From contig NZ_VFPH01000001.1 in NCBI RefSeq assembly GCF_006717045.1, forward strand, positions 2,852,001 through 2,916,000: DNA of 64,000 bases. The letters run 5' to 3'. A model generated the notes under the pieces. That model did no database searches, was not told the origin of the DNA, and worked only from the letters and a program-made list of their open reading frames with translations. A program made the translations under genes and the position numbers. The stretch comes from Pseudonocardia cypriaca. Lineage in GTDB: Bacteria; Actinomycetota; Actinomycetes; Mycobacteriales; Pseudonocardiaceae. This document shows positions 42,051-53,273 of this stretch, piece after piece (the first letter of the stretch is position 1; each line of letters starts with the position of its first letter).

Positions 42051-43298
42051 GTGCGCTTCATCTTCCGGCCTCCGGCCGAGCACGCGGCCGGGTTGCTCTC
42101 GCTGCCGTGGCAGGAGCCGCTCGAGGAGTGGGACGACGACCAGCTCCTCGAGGTGGCCCACCGGGGCATCTCGCGGCACGTCGTGCGCTTCGTGGAGGCG
42201 GACGGCCACGTCTACGCGCTGAAGGAGATCGACGAGCGGCTCGCCCGCCGCGAGTACCGGCTGCTCGGCAGCCTGGAGGCGATGGGCATGCCGGCGGTGT
42301 CGGTGCTCGGCGTGTGCGTGGAGCGCCCGCCGGCCCCGGGCGACGACTCGCCGCAGGACGCCATCCTCGTCACCCGGTTCCTCGACTACTCGATGTCCTA
42401 CCGGTACGTGTTCTCGCACGGGCACGCCGCGCGCCCCACCGACCAGCTGATCGACGCGATGGTGGAGCTGCTGGTGCGGCTGCACCTCGCGGGCCTGTTC
42501 TGGGGCGACTGCTCGCTGTCGAACACGCTGTTCCGCCCGGACGCCGGAAGCATCGCGGCGTACCTGGTGGACGCCGAGACCGCGGAGCTGCACCCGTCCC
42601 TCACCGCCGGGCAACGCAGTTTCGACATCGAGTACGCCGCCGAGCGCGTGGGTGGTGAGCTGTTCGACCTGCAGGCGGGCGGCCTGCTGCCCGACGACGT
42701 CGACCCCGTGGAGATCGCGGCCGAGCTGCCGCGGCGCTACCACGCCCTGTGGGACGAGCTCACCCGTGAGGAGCTGCTGCAGCCCGACGAGCAGCGCTAC
42801 CGGGTGGCCGCGCGGGTGGACCGCATCAACGAGCTGGGCTTCGACGTCGACGAGATCGAGTTGAAGACCACCGACGAGGGGGTCCGGCTGCGGGTGCGCA
42901 CGCAGGTGGCCGAGACCGGCAGGCACCGCAACCAGCTCTTCGCCCTCACCGGCCTGGAGGTCACCGAGAACCAGGCCCGGCGTCTGCTCAACGACCTGCG
43001 CAGCTACCGCGGGTACCTCGAGCAGAAGGAGGGGCGGTCGATCCCGGAGACCGTGGCCGGGCACCGGTGGCGGGCCGAGGTCTACGACAAGGTGATGGCC
43101 CGCATCCCGGAGTCCCTCGCCGATCGCATGGAACCCGCCGAGGTCTTCCACGAGATCCTGGAGCACCGCTGGTTCCTCTCGGAGCGGGCCGGCAAGGACG
43201 TGGGCACCACAGCGGCGGCGAAGTCCTACATCGACGCGATCCTGCCGAACACCCCGAGCACGCTGACGCTGCCCGGTGGCGACCTGCTCCCGCGGTAG
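42051..43298 (+). CDS. DUF4032 domain protein with kinase-like fold
   Basis: This 415-residue protein has an N-terminal lobe reading VYALKEIDERLARREYRLLGSLEAMGMPAVSVLGV, with an ATP-site-like Lys-Glu arrangement. It is followed by LLVRLHLAGLFWGDCSLSNTLFRPDAGSIAAYLVDAETAEL, whose GDCSLSN and DAE segments correspond to the HGD/HRD-like catalytic loop and DFG-like metal site of LPS-kinase-type folds. The C-terminal half (about 235-400) matches DUF4032. It is probably a soluble kinase of unknown target. GTG at 42051 begins just 23 bp after the FabG-like gene. Confidence 0.83.
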   Translation: MRFIFRPPAEHAAGLLSLPWQEPLEEWDDDQLLEVAHRGISRHVVRFVEADGHVYALKEIDERLARREYRLLGSLEAMGMPAVSVLGVCVERPPAPGDDSPQDAILVTRFLDYSMSYRYVFSHGHAARPTDQLIDAMVELLVRLHLAGLFWGDCSLSNTLFRPDAGSIAAYLVDAETAELHPSLTAGQRSFDIEYAAERVGGELFDLQAGGLLPDDVDPVEIAAELPRRYHALWDELTREELLQPDEQRYRVAARVDRINELGFDVDEIELKTTDEGVRLRVRTQVAETGRHRNQLFALTGLEVTENQARRLLNDLRSYRGYLEQKEGRSIPETVAGHRWRAEVYDKVMARIPESLADRMEPAEVFHEILEHRWFLSERAGKDVGTTAAAKSYIDAILPNTPSTLTLPGGDLLPR

Positions 43299-43400
43299 CG
43301 TCTTCGCACGTCTTCGCACGTCACGAAGGCCCTCAACGGCGCAGCCACATCACCCGGTGGGGGATGACCGCGCGCGGACGGGGCCGCTACCGTACGTGGC

Positions 43401-44267
43401 GTGACGTCCGGCACCGCGTTCGATCCCCCGGGGCTCGATCCCGATGACCCACCCATGCCGCCATCGCGTCGGATCGACCCGTCCAAGCCGAACATCGCGC
43501 GCGTCTACGACACGTTCCTCGCGGGCAAGGACAACTACGCGGCCGACCGCGCCGTCGTCCGGGAGATCCATGCGGCCGGCCCGGGGCTCACCCGCGTGGT
43601 GCAGGAGGAGCGGGCCTGGCTGGGCCGCGTCACCCGGTTCCTGGTGAAGTCGGCGCGCATCGAGCAGATCCTGCACGTCGGCGCGGGCATGCCCACGATC
43701 GAGAACACCCACGAGGCCGCGCAGCGCTTCAACTCCGACACCCGCGTCATCTACGTCGCCGACGACCCGGTCGTGCAGGCCCACGGCCGCGCGATCCTCG
43801 CGGAGAACGACCTCACCCACCTGGTGGAGGCCGACTTCGCGCAGCCGGACGAGGTGCTCAGCCACGACACGGTGCGCAAGTACCTCGAACCGGACGAGCC
43901 GGTCGCGCTGATCCACAGCCACACCATGCACCACGTGCCCGGCAGGCAGCGTCCGCTCGAGATCGTGCAGCGCTACCTCGACCTGCTCCCGTCGGGCTCC
44001 TACCTGGTGCTCACGCACTTCTGCGACCCGCAGGACGACGGCCCCGGCACCCAGCTCGCCCGCTTCGTCGAGAGCGTGTTCACCCGCAGCGGGCTGGGCC
44101 CGCTGACCTTCCGCACGCGCGCGGAGATCGAGGCGTTCTTCGAAGGCCTCGAACTCGTGGACCCCGGTGTCGGACGGCTGCGCGACTGGTGGCCCGACGG
44201 CCCGCTGCTGGCGTCCGCCAGCATGGAGGACGACATGATGCTCGGCGGAGTGGCCTGCAAGCCCTGA
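43401..44267 (+). CDS. SAM-dependent methyltransferase of the DUF574/Methyltransf_19 family
   Basis: This 288-residue protein carries the full signature of the actinobacterial DUF574 family: PSKPNIARVYDTFLAGKDNYAADRAVVREI, FLVKSARIEQILHVGAGMPTIENTHEAAQ and VIYVADDPVVQAHGRAIL. Such methyltransferases are highly expanded in actinomycetes and their substrates are largely unknown. The VALIHSHTMHHV stretch keeps the family's central His-rich strand. GTG at 43401 is the start; it lies 102 bp after the DUF4032 gene, a gap that holds short direct repeats of gtcttcgcac. Confidence 0.9.
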   Translation: MTSGTAFDPPGLDPDDPPMPPSRRIDPSKPNIARVYDTFLAGKDNYAADRAVVREIHAAGPGLTRVVQEERAWLGRVTRFLVKSARIEQILHVGAGMPTIENTHEAAQRFNSDTRVIYVADDPVVQAHGRAILAENDLTHLVEADFAQPDEVLSHDTVRKYLEPDEPVALIHSHTMHHVPGRQRPLEIVQRYLDLLPSGSYLVLTHFCDPQDDGPGTQLARFVESVFTRSGLGPLTFRTRAEIEAFFEGLELVDPGVGRLRDWWPDGPLLASASMEDDMMLGGVACKP

Positions 44268-44274
44268 CCGCCGC

Positions 44275-45618
44275 TCACGGGTTGCGGGGCACCACCGCGA
44301 TCGACCAGGGGCCCACGGCCTCGGTGCCGGACGACACCTGCACCGCCTGGTCGCTCGCGTTCACCACCACCGCGCCGTCGGCGGCGCGGAACACCACGAT
44401 CGGCGACGTGGCGGACCGGCCGACCTCGACATCGCCCTGCGCCAGCCGCGGCACGAGCCACTGCCATGCCGCGGTGAGGGGTGTGGGCTGCCCGCCGTTG
44501 TCCTCGGTGGCGTCGGTCCACAGCGCCGCGTAGTCCAGGTCGGGGTCGCCCTGGGGCCCCCACAGCAGGGCGCCGGAGGCGCCGGACCGGGCGTAGGCGG
44601 CCACGGCCGCGAGCGTGGCGGTCGCGCTGGACGGGCTGTCCGCGCCGGGGCGGGCGTTGTCGGGCACGTCCGGGTAGAACTCCGCCCACCAGATCGGCAG
44701 GTCGGTCCGCTCGCGCAGCCACCGGTCCAGGTCGGCGAACTTCTGGGCGCCGTCGAGCACGGACGGGAGGCTGTCGTCCTTGGTCTTGGTGGAACCGTCC
44801 ACCGCGATGAAGTCGGCGCCCGCGTTGTTCTGCAGCCAGTAGTCGACCACGTCGAGCGCGCGCTGGTCCGCGGCTCCCCACGGGCCGCTGACTTGGTCGG
44901 ATGCGTCGGTCGTGCCCTTCTCCAGGCTGGTGAGCACGACGTAGGGCCCGCCGACCTGGATCTCGGGGCGCACGGCCTTCACCGCGCTGTACACCTGGTT
45001 GTAGAAGTCGGTGTAGCCCTCGTAGTCCCAGCGGTTCTCGTCCTGGTTGTAGAACCCCTTGAGCTCGTTCCACACCAGCACCCGCTCGACCTGCGGGTAG
45101 CGCTTCACCGCCTCGGCGGCGAGGTTCGCGTAGTCACCGAAGTGCTCGGGCAGCGGGTTGTCCTCCAGCGTCGACCAGTCGGTCTCGCCCGGCTCGCCGC
45201 CCTTCATCCAGTCGGGCGCGCAGCAGAGCGTGAGCATCGCCTTGCCGCCCGTCTCCTCGGTGAGCTCCATGCGCTGGTCGAGGCTGTCCCAGTCGTAGTC
45301 GCCGGGGGCCGGTTCCGGGTTGTCGCTGCCGAAGCCCATGAGGTGGTTGTTCTGCCAGATCGCCGCGTTGTCACGCAGGATGTCCATGCCCCGCTGCCTG
45401 GCCTCGTCGGGGTCGTGGGAGTCCAGGCTGTTCTGGGTGTGCGTGACGCCGAGCTCGAGGGGCGCCGGCTGCTTCTCCCACGTGAAGGCGGAGTCCGCCT
45501 CGATCGCGCGCAACGTCTGGTCCGAGACCGACGTGGGCTCACCCGGTCCCGACGAGCAGGCTGCGAGCCCGGCGGCGAGCACCGCGAGCAGTGCGGCGAG
45601 GGGACGGAGAGAACGCAC
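44275..45618 (-). CDS. Predicted GH39-like glycoside hydrolase lipoprotein
   Basis: This 447-residue protein starts with a lipoprotein signal (VRSLRPLAALLAVLAAGLAAC, lipobox LAAC) and is expected on the outer face of the membrane. The TIM-barrel body has the acid/base-type region VLVWNELKGFYNQ and the nucleophile-type region IWWAEFYPD, matching retaining GH39-like barrels such as beta-xylosidases. It could release xylose- or uronic-acid-type units from glycans; the exact substrate is unknown. It is 43 bp downstream of cydC on the same strand, probably not functionally linked. Confidence 0.82.
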   Translation of the reverse strand: MRSLRPLAALLAVLAAGLAACSSGPGEPTSVSDQTLRAIEADSAFTWEKQPAPLELGVTHTQNSLDSHDPDEARQRGMDILRDNAAIWQNNHLMGFGSDNPEPAPGDYDWDSLDQRMELTEETGGKAMLTLCCAPDWMKGGEPGETDWSTLEDNPLPEHFGDYANLAAEAVKRYPQVERVLVWNELKGFYNQDENRWDYEGYTDFYNQVYSAVKAVRPEIQVGGPYVVLTSLEKGTTDASDQVSGPWGAADQRALDVVDYWLQNNAGADFIAVDGSTKTKDDSLPSVLDGAQKFADLDRWLRERTDLPIWWAEFYPDVPDNARPGADSPSSATATLAAVAAYARSGASGALLWGPQGDPDLDYAALWTDATEDNGGQPTPLTAAWQWLVPRLAQGDVEVGRSATSPIVVFRAADGAVVVNASDQAVQVSSGTEAVGPWSIAVVPRNP

Positions 45619-45661
45619 GAAGAGGACCTCGCTGTCAAACGTGTGATGGGAACGCGGAACC

Positions 45662-47497
45662 CTACCGTTCGGGCCCGCCGGGTGAGATAGTGGCCGGTCG
45701 CCCCTGAGGCCCTGCTGAGAGCCCGTTCCGGAACCAGCCGGGCAGGTCCCGGAGTTCGGCGGGCGTCCCACGCCGGCTCACCTGGCCGTCGACCAGCACG
45801 ACCACCTCGTCCATCCGGTCGAGTGCCTCCAGGTCGTGGGTGATGAGGATCATGGAGCGGCCCGCGGTCGCGGCGAGCAGGTCGTCGAGCACCGCTGCGC
45901 GGGTGTCGGGGTCGAGGTGGGTGGTCGGCTCGTCCAGCACGAGCAGCGGGCCCGCGTCGCCGGTCGGGGGCACGAGCAGGGCGCGCGCGAGGGCGAGCCG
46001 CCTGCGCATCCCACCGGACAGCCGGGCGCCGCGCGGGCCGACCTCGGTGTCCAGCAGGTCGGGGTCCAGGCCGACCCGGGCCAGCACCGAACGCAGGTCG
46101 GCGTCGGCCGCGTCCGGGCGGGCCAGGCGCAGGTTCTCCCGCACCGTGCTGGCGAACAGGTGCGGGTCCTGTGGCATGCCGGTGATCCGGGCGCGCACGG
46201 TGTCGGCGGGCACCGCGGTCACGTCGGCCCCGTCGAGGTGCACGGTGCCGGCATCCGGGTCGCGGAACCGGAAGAGCACCGCGGCGAGCGTGCTCTTGCC
46301 CGACCCGCTCGGGCCGACCACCGCGACCCGGCGACCGGGCGGCACGTCCAGGTCGACGCCGTTCAGCGCCCACGGCTCGCCGGGGCCGTAGCGCACGCGC
46401 AGCCCCCGGATCCGCAGCCCGTCGCCCGCGGGCGGCGGCGCGGCCGGACCCGGGTTCAGCGCAGGCGGGGTGTCGAGCACGTCGAACAGGCGGGCGCCCG
46501 CGGCGCGGACCGAGCCGAGCCGGGCCGCGGCGCCCGGCAGCGGCGCGACGATCTCGAACGCGGCGAGCGCGGTCAGCACCAGCACCGCGAGGGGCACCGG
46601 GGCGAGCGTCCCGTCCTGGACGGCGGCCACGCCGCAGAGCAGCGTCCCCCAGAGCGTCAGGCCGGCGAGCAGCGCGGACGCGCCCGCGCCGAGGCCGAGC
46701 AGGCCGGCATCGCGGCGTTCCACGCGGGTGAGTTCGGCGTCGGCGGCCTCGACCCGGGCGATGGCGGCGGGCATGGCGCCGTACGCGACGAGGTCGGGGG
46801 CGCCGTGCATGGTGTCGACCAGCGCCGTGGAGAGCGCCGCCCGGCCTGCGGTGCGCCGCCTGCCCGGTGCGCGCCCGGCCGCCGCGGCGGCGAGCGGCAC
46901 GGCCACGCCGCCGAGCAGGAGTCCCGCCGCGAGCAGCAGCCCACCGGGGACGAGCAGCGCGGTGCTCACGGCCACCACCCCGGCGCCGGTCACCAGCGCG
47001 GCGAGCGGTGGGGTGAGGCCACGCACCAGCAGGTCCTGGGTGGCGTCGGTGTCGCTGACGAGGCGTGTGACGAGGTCGCCCGCGCGGAAGCGGTGCACCG
47101 GCTCGGTCCACGCCAGCCGCTCGTAGACCCGCGCCCGCACGTCGGAGAGGGTGCGCAGCGCGGCGTCGTGCGTGACGACGCGCTCCAGGTACCGGGCGAC
47201 CCCGCGGGAGACCCCCAGCGCCCGCGTCGCGACGATCGCCACGGACAGCGCCGTGAGCGGGAGCGACGCGGCGGCCGTGGCGATGAGCCACGCCGCGACG
47301 ACGAGCAGGGCCACCCCGGCTGCGGTCGCGGTGGCCCCGGCGAGCACCCCGAGCGCGAACCGCGGGCCGCGCGGTCGAGCGAGCGCCACCATCCGCAGCA
47401 ACGGACCGCCGCCCTCTTCCGACGAGCGGCGCGTTGGTCGGTACCTATCCGACGAACGCGCCGTTCGTCGGAATCCGGTCCGGTCCGTGTCAGGCAT
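45662..47497 (-). CDS. cydC: Thiol reductant ABC exporter subunit CydC
   Basis: This 611-residue half-transporter has six membrane helices (about 35-320) and a nucleotide-binding domain with Walker A VGPSGSGKSTLAAVLF, signature LSGGMRRRLALARAL and Walker B LLVLDEPTTHLD. CydCD exports glutathione/cysteine or equivalent thiols or heme-linked reductant to the periplasmic side and is needed for cytochrome bd assembly. Its ATG at 47497 overlaps the end of cydD by 8 bp. The signature motif (LSGGM) is standard. Confidence 0.93.
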   Translation of the reverse strand: MPDTDRTGFRRTARSSDRYRPTRRSSEEGGGPLLRMVALARPRGPRFALGVLAGATATAAGVALLVVAAWLIATAAASLPLTALSVAIVATRALGVSRGVARYLERVVTHDAALRTLSDVRARVYERLAWTEPVHRFRAGDLVTRLVSDTDATQDLLVRGLTPPLAALVTGAGVVAVSTALLVPGGLLLAAGLLLGGVAVPLAAAAAGRAPGRRRTAGRAALSTALVDTMHGAPDLVAYGAMPAAIARVEAADAELTRVERRDAGLLGLGAGASALLAGLTLWGTLLCGVAAVQDGTLAPVPLAVLVLTALAAFEIVAPLPGAAARLGSVRAAGARLFDVLDTPPALNPGPAAPPPAGDGLRIRGLRVRYGPGEPWALNGVDLDVPPGRRVAVVGPSGSGKSTLAAVLFRFRDPDAGTVHLDGADVTAVPADTVRARITGMPQDPHLFASTVRENLRLARPDAADADLRSVLARVGLDPDLLDTEVGPRGARLSGGMRRRLALARALLVPPTGDAGPLLVLDEPTTHLDPDTRAAVLDDLLAATAGRSMILITHDLEALDRMDEVVVLVDGQVSRRGTPAELRDLPGWFRNGLSAGPQGRPATISPGGPER

Positions 47498-49165
47498 GAG
47501 CCGCCCCGATCAGCGCGTCCGTCTCCAGGTGCACGACCTCGTCCGCGAGGTCCGACCAGCCCTCGTCGTGGGCGACGATCACGCCGGTCCGCCCCTCGAG
47601 CAGCCGGGCCACCCCCGCCCGGACGGCGGCGGCGTGCTCGGGGTCCAGGTGCGCGGTGGGCTCGTCGAGCAGCACGATCGGCGCGTCGAGGGCCTCCTGG
47701 CGCAGGAACGCCCTGGCCAGGGCGATGCGCTGGCGCTGGCCCGCGGACAGCCGGTGCCCGCGCTCACCGAGCGGGGTGGCGTAACCGTCGGGGAGCGCGC
47801 GGATCACCTCTTCGGCCTCGGCGCGCCGGGCGGCCCGCCGCACCGCCTCGTCGGACGCCCCGGGCAGGCCGAGGCGGATGTTGTCGGCCGCGGACGCGTC
47901 GAAGAGGTACGGGTGCTGGGGGAGCCAGGCGATGCGCGTGCGCCAGGCGTCCGGGTCGACGTCGGCCAGGTCGACCTCCCGGCCGTCCGTCGCGGTGACG
48001 AGCACCCGGCCGGCCGTCGGCTCGGCGAACCTCAGGAGCAGCGCGAGGAGGCTGGTCTTGCCCGCGCCGCTGCGGCCGGTGACGAGCGTGGTCGTGCCCG
48101 GGCGCAGGACGAGGTCGACGCCGTCGAGGGCCGGGACGTCCCGGCCCGGGTAGGTCAGGCCGGTGCCGGCGAACCGCACGGTCGGGCGCGGCGCGGGCTC
48201 GACGGGGGCGACCGGGGCAGGCGCGGTGCCAGGCCGCTCCAGCGCGGCGAACACCCGCTCGGCCGCGGTGACGCCCTCCATGCTCGCGTGGAACCGCGCT
48301 CCCACCTCCCGCAGCGGCAGGTACGCCTCCGGCGCGAGGATCAGCACCAGGAGCGCCGTCTCCAGGTCGAGGCGGCCGTAGAGCAGCCGCAGCCCGATCT
48401 CCACCGCCACCAGCGCCACGGCCAGGGTCGCGAGCAGCTCCAGCACGAACGCCGACAGGAACGCCACCCGCAGCGTGCGCATCGTGGCCTCGCGGTGGGC
48501 GTCGGTCACGCGCCGGATGAGCGCGGCCTCGGCCTTCGCGCGGCGGAAGACGGCGAGCGTCGGCAGCCCCTCGACCACGTCGAGGAAGTGGCCGCCGAGC
48601 CGCTCCAGCAGGTGCCACTGCCGGCGCGTGCGCTCCTGGGTGTGCATCCCGACGAGCGCCATGAACACCGGGATCAGCGGCAGCGTCAGTGCGATCACCA
48701 GGCCGGAGATCCAGTCGGCCCGGAACACGACGGCGAGCACGGCCACGGGCACGAGCACCGCGAGCACGAGCTGGGGGAGGTAGCGGGCGACGTAGTCGTC
48801 GAGCGCGTCGAGGCCGCGGGTGGCGAGGGTGGCGAGCTCGCCCGCGTCGGTGCTCGCCGGGTCGCTCGTGGCGACGTGCCGGACGAGCCGCCTGCGCAGG
48901 TCGGACTTGACCCGGGCGGCGCTGCGCAGCGCGGCGGTCTCGGCCCCGTAGGTCAGGGCGGCGCGGGCGAGCGCGACGGCGCCGACCGCGGCGACCGTCG
49001 CGCCCAGCGTGTCCGCCGCCCCCGCCGTGGCGCCCCCGATCACCCGCGCCACCAGCCAGGCCTGCAGCAGGATCAGCGCGGTGGCCGCGAACCCGCACGC
49101 GACCGTGACGGCGAGGTGCACCCGCACGGCCGCGGTCGACCGGACCAGTCGCGGGTCGAGCGGCT

Positions 49166-49169
<4 letters not shown>
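47490..49169 (-). CDS. cydD: Thiol reductant ABC exporter subunit CydD
   Basis: This 559-residue half-transporter begins at ATG 49169, overlapping the stop of cydB (ATGA). Six membrane helices occupy about 15-310, and the nucleotide-binding domain has Walker A VTGRSGAGKTSLLALLL, signature LSAGQRQRIALARAFL and Walker B IVLLDEPTAHLD. Longer in-frame readings run back through cydB and are rejected. It pairs with CydC to form the heterodimeric exporter needed for the bd oxidase. Confidence 0.93.
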
Positions 49170-50161
<992 letters not shown>

Positions 50162-50172
50162 GGCGTGGCTCC

Positions 50173-51606
50173 TCAGTAGACGAACGCGGGGATGCGGTCG
50201 GGCTCCGGCTCACCCGCGCGCGGGTACGGCATCACGTGGCCCGGCCCCGCCTTGACGTAGCGCAGGAGCAGCCGCGCCTCGACGACGGCGAGGACGCCGT
50301 AGAGCAGGGTGAAGACCGTGAGCGAGAAGGCCACCTCGAAGAGGCTCACACCGGGGGAGACGCTCGCGGCGGTGAGCAGCTGCCCGACCACCGTCCAGGG
50401 CTGGCGGCCCATCTCGGTGAGGACCCAGCCGAAGATGTTGGCGGCGAGCGCAGCGGGCAGCGCGGCGATCGCCACCCGGTACATCCACCGCTGTCGCGGC
50501 AGAGCCCCGCGCCGGGTGAGCCACAGGCCGAGGACACCGACCCCGACGCCAGCCAGCCCGAGCCCGATCATCAGCCGGAACGACCAGTACAGGACCGGGA
50601 TGTTCGGGGTGTAGTCGCCCGGTCCGAACTGCTCGCTGAACCGGCGCTGCAGGTCGTTGATGCCCTCCACCTCACCGGCGGGGGACCCCGTGGCGAGGAA
50701 GCTGAGCACGTAGGGCACCTCGAGGTCCACGAAGTTGCGGCCGACGCCGACCTCGCCGATCTCGTGGTCCCCGATCGCGAACAGCGAGAAGCCGGCCGCG
50801 CCCTCCGTCTCCCAGATCGCCTCGGCCGATGCGAGCTTCATCGGCTCGTACTCGGCCATGAGCTTGGCCTGGTGGTCCCCGGAGAGGGCAACAACCGCGC
50901 CGGCGACCGCCGTGGTGACCAGGCCTGCGCGCAGCGTCCGGCGGAAGAGACCGGGCTCATCGGGGTGCGGTGCCCGGTCGCGGTGGAGCAGCTTGTAGGC
51001 CGAGACCGCGACCACGAACAGGCCGGCCACGACGAACGACGCGCTGACCACGTGCACGTACGTCGAGAGCGCCTGCGGGTTGGTGACCACCGCCCAGATG
51101 TCGGTGAGGTACGCGCGCCCGTTCACGGGGTCGACGGCGAACCCGACGGGGTGCCGCATCCACGCGTTGGCGGCGAGGATGAAGAACGCCGACAGGTTCG
51201 AGCCGATCGCGGCGGCCCAGATCGTCGCCAGGTGGACGCGGCGCGGGAGCCGGTCCCACCCGAAGATCCACAGGCCGATGAACGTGGACTCCAGGAAGAA
51301 CGCGAGCAGGGCCTCCAGTGCGAGCGGCGCCCCGAAGACGTCCCCGACGAACGTCGAGTAGGCGCTCCAGTTCATCCCGAACTGGAACTCCTGGACGATC
51401 CCGGTCACCACGCCCATCGCGAAGTTGATCAGGAACAGCTTCCCGAAGAACTTCGTCGCGCGCAGGTACTCCGGCCGTCCGGTCCGGTGCCATGCGGTCT
51501 GCAGCGCCGCGACCACCACGGAGAGCCCGATGGTCAGCGGGACGAACAGGAAGTGGTAGATCGTCGTGATCCCGAACTGCCACCGCGCCAGGTCCAGTGC
51601 GTCCAC
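50173..51606 (-). CDS. cydA: Cytochrome bd ubiquinol oxidase subunit I (CydA)
   Basis: This 477-residue protein has nine membrane helices. Heme-ligand regions are present: TTIYHFLFVPLTIGLSV (His near the N-terminus) and GRQPWTVVGQLLTAASV. Residues about 240-320 (LMAEYEPMKLASAE) form the start of the quinol-binding loop, which is of the short type usual in actinobacteria. It is the catalytic subunit carrying hemes b558, b595 and d. The GTG at 51606 follows GGGGGAGG. The upstream region, 51628-51660, has two inverted repeats likely to control the operon. Confidence 0.95.
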   Translation of the reverse strand: MDALDLARWQFGITTIYHFLFVPLTIGLSVVVAALQTAWHRTGRPEYLRATKFFGKLFLINFAMGVVTGIVQEFQFGMNWSAYSTFVGDVFGAPLALEALLAFFLESTFIGLWIFGWDRLPRRVHLATIWAAAIGSNLSAFFILAANAWMRHPVGFAVDPVNGRAYLTDIWAVVTNPQALSTYVHVVSASFVVAGLFVVAVSAYKLLHRDRAPHPDEPGLFRRTLRAGLVTTAVAGAVVALSGDHQAKLMAEYEPMKLASAEAIWETEGAAGFSLFAIGDHEIGEVGVGRNFVDLEVPYVLSFLATGSPAGEVEGINDLQRRFSEQFGPGDYTPNIPVLYWSFRLMIGLGLAGVGVGVLGLWLTRRGALPRQRWMYRVAIAALPAALAANIFGWVLTEMGRQPWTVVGQLLTAASVSPGVSLFEVAFSLTVFTLLYGVLAVVEARLLLRYVKAGPGHVMPYPRAGEPEPDRIPAFVY

Positions 51607-51627
51607 CCGAGCCTCCCCCGTGAACTT

Positions 51628-51660
51628 CTACTGCCTGTAGTAGTTCTACCGCATGTAGAA
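51628..51660. promoter_or_regulatory. Two CTAC-N5-GTAG inverted repeats upstream of cydA
   Basis: ctac-tgcct-gtagtagtt (51628-51645) is followed directly by ttctac-cgcat-gtagaa (51644-51660). The pair sits 22-54 bases upstream of the cydA start, at the expected promoter or operator position. The first site closely matches the motif at 29226-29243. The spacing and TACTA/TAGTA-like half-sites resemble those of BlaI/MecI-type repressors, but no such gene is in the window. Confidence 0.6.
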
Positions 51661-51839
51661 GATCGAGGGGTGGGTGGGTGTCGCGGATCTCGCCCCCGGT
51701 GGCAGTCGCCCGTCCAGGCTCGGCCCTCCCCGGGCCTTGGGTGGCGTCGCGGTCTGTCGAGGCCACCTCTCCCCGGGCCTTCGGTGGCGCCGCGCATCAT
51801 GCGGGGCCGCCCCTCACGCCTCAAGGGCGCTGCGCGTCG

Positions 51840-53273
51840 GGCTGCGTCCTCAGAGGTGGTGTACGAGTCCCTCGCTGGTGAGCGGCGTGGCGTCGTGATG
51901 TGAGACGGCCACCGCGTGATCTTGATGAGTACCGACCAAGGAACTCACCGAGAGGATCACCACGATGGCCGCACCGCACCATATCGAGGTCACCGAACTG
52001 TTGGAGCAGCAGCTGCAGGGCGCGTCGCCGGATCTACTCCGGCAGATGATCGCCTCGCTGGCGAACGCGATGATGTCCGCCCAGGCCGACCAGGCCTGCG
52101 GCGCCGACTACGGCGAACGCAGCCAGGAGCGGGTCAACCGGCGCAACGGGTATCGGGCCCGGGAATGGGACACCCGCGCCGGCACCGTCGAGCTCGCCGT
52201 GCCGAAGCTGCGCGAGGGCTCCTACTTCCCCGACTGGCTGCTGACCCACCGCCGCCGCGCCGAGCAGGCCCTGGTCACCGTCGTGGCCACCGCCTACCTA
52301 CTCGGCGTCTCCACCCGCCGAGTCGAGCGCCTCGCCGAGCAGCTCGGCGTCAAGTCGCTGTCCCGATCGCAGGTGTCGGAGATGGCCACCCACCTCGACG
52401 CCCAGGTCACCGCGTTCCGGCAGCGCCCCCTCGATCACGGGCCCTACACGTTCGTCTGGGTCGACGCTCTCGTGGTGAAGGTCCGCGAGGACGGCCGCGT
52501 GGTCAACGTGCACGCGCTCGTGGCGACCGGGGTGAACGCCGATGGCCATCGGGAGATCCTCGGCCTGGACGTCGCCAGCGCCGAAGACGGCGCCGGCTGG
52601 CTGGCGTTCCTGCGCGGACTGGTCGCCCGCGGCCTGTCCGGGGTGCAGCTGGTCATCTCCGACGCCCACCCCGGCCTGGTCGCGGCGATCGGCTCCGCGT
52701 TGCCCGGCGCGGCCTGGCAGCGGTGTCGCACCCACTACCTGCGCAACCTGCTCACCCGCGTCCCGAAGAGCGCGCAGCCGCACGTGGCCACCCAGGTGCG
52801 CACCATCTTCGACCAGGCCGACACCGACGCCGTGCACGCCCAGTACGACCGCGTCATCGACGCCCTCGAGCCCCGCTTCCGCGACGCGGCCCAACACCTC
52901 GAAGCGGCCCGCGCCGAGCTACTGGCCTTCACCAGCTATCCACGCGAGATCTGGCGCCAGATCTGGTCCAACAACCCGCAAGAGCGGCTGAACAAGGAGA
53001 TCCGCCGCCGCACCGACGTGGTCGGGATCTTCCCCGGCCGCGACGCCCTGATCCGCCTGGTCGGCGCCGTCCTGGCCGAGCAGAGCGACGAATGGACCGA
53101 AGGCCGCCGCTACATGGGCCTGGAACTGCTGGCCAAGTCCCGCATCCGCATCATCACCACCGAACCCAACCCGGCCACCAGCGAGCCACCGGTGACAACC
53201 GAGGCGCTCACCGCATAACCTTCACCAAGATCACGCGGGGGCGATCTTGTACACCACCTCCGCGGACGTGGCC
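51840..53273 (+). mobile_element. IS256-family insertion sequence, intact
   Basis: The 1434-bp element is bounded by 25-bp imperfect inverted repeats (four mismatches; inner core gaggtggtgtac, outer ggc at 51840 and complement at 53273). It is flanked by an 8-bp direct repeat, gcgcgtcg, at 51832-51839 and 53274-53281. A further inner inverted pair, ccgcgtgatcttg (51912-51924) and its complement (53226-53238), may be a subterminal transposase site. The target is inside the left arm of the inverted-arm repeat copy 2. Intact ends and an intact transposase gene suggest a recent, possibly active insertion. Confidence 0.88.
51965..53218 (+). CDS. IS256-family (Mutator-like) transposase
   Basis: This 417-residue protein has the IS256/MULE design: the N-terminal RNGYRAREWDTRAGTVELAVPKLREGSYFPDWLL and the DDE catalytic core with VWVDALVVKVREDGRVVNVHALVATGV (first Asp), VQLVISDAHPGLVAAIG (second Asp) and NPQERLNKEIRRRTDVVGIFP (Glu). 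It is full length with no stop or frameshift, so transposition should be possible. ATG at 51965 follows GAGAGGA. It mediates replicative-type movement through a circular intermediate in characterised relatives. Confidence 0.95.
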   Translation: MAAPHHIEVTELLEQQLQGASPDLLRQMIASLANAMMSAQADQACGADYGERSQERVNRRNGYRAREWDTRAGTVELAVPKLREGSYFPDWLLTHRRRAEQALVTVVATAYLLGVSTRRVERLAEQLGVKSLSRSQVSEMATHLDAQVTAFRQRPLDHGPYTFVWVDALVVKVREDGRVVNVHALVATGVNADGHREILGLDVASAEDGAGWLAFLRGLVARGLSGVQLVISDAHPGLVAAIGSALPGAAWQRCRTHYLRNLLTRVPKSAQPHVATQVRTIFDQADTDAVHAQYDRVIDALEPRFRDAAQHLEAARAELLAFTSYPREIWRQIWSNNPQERLNKEIRRRTDVVGIFPGRDALIRLVGAVLAEQSDEWTEGRRYMGLELLAKSRIRIITTEPNPATSEPPVTTEALTA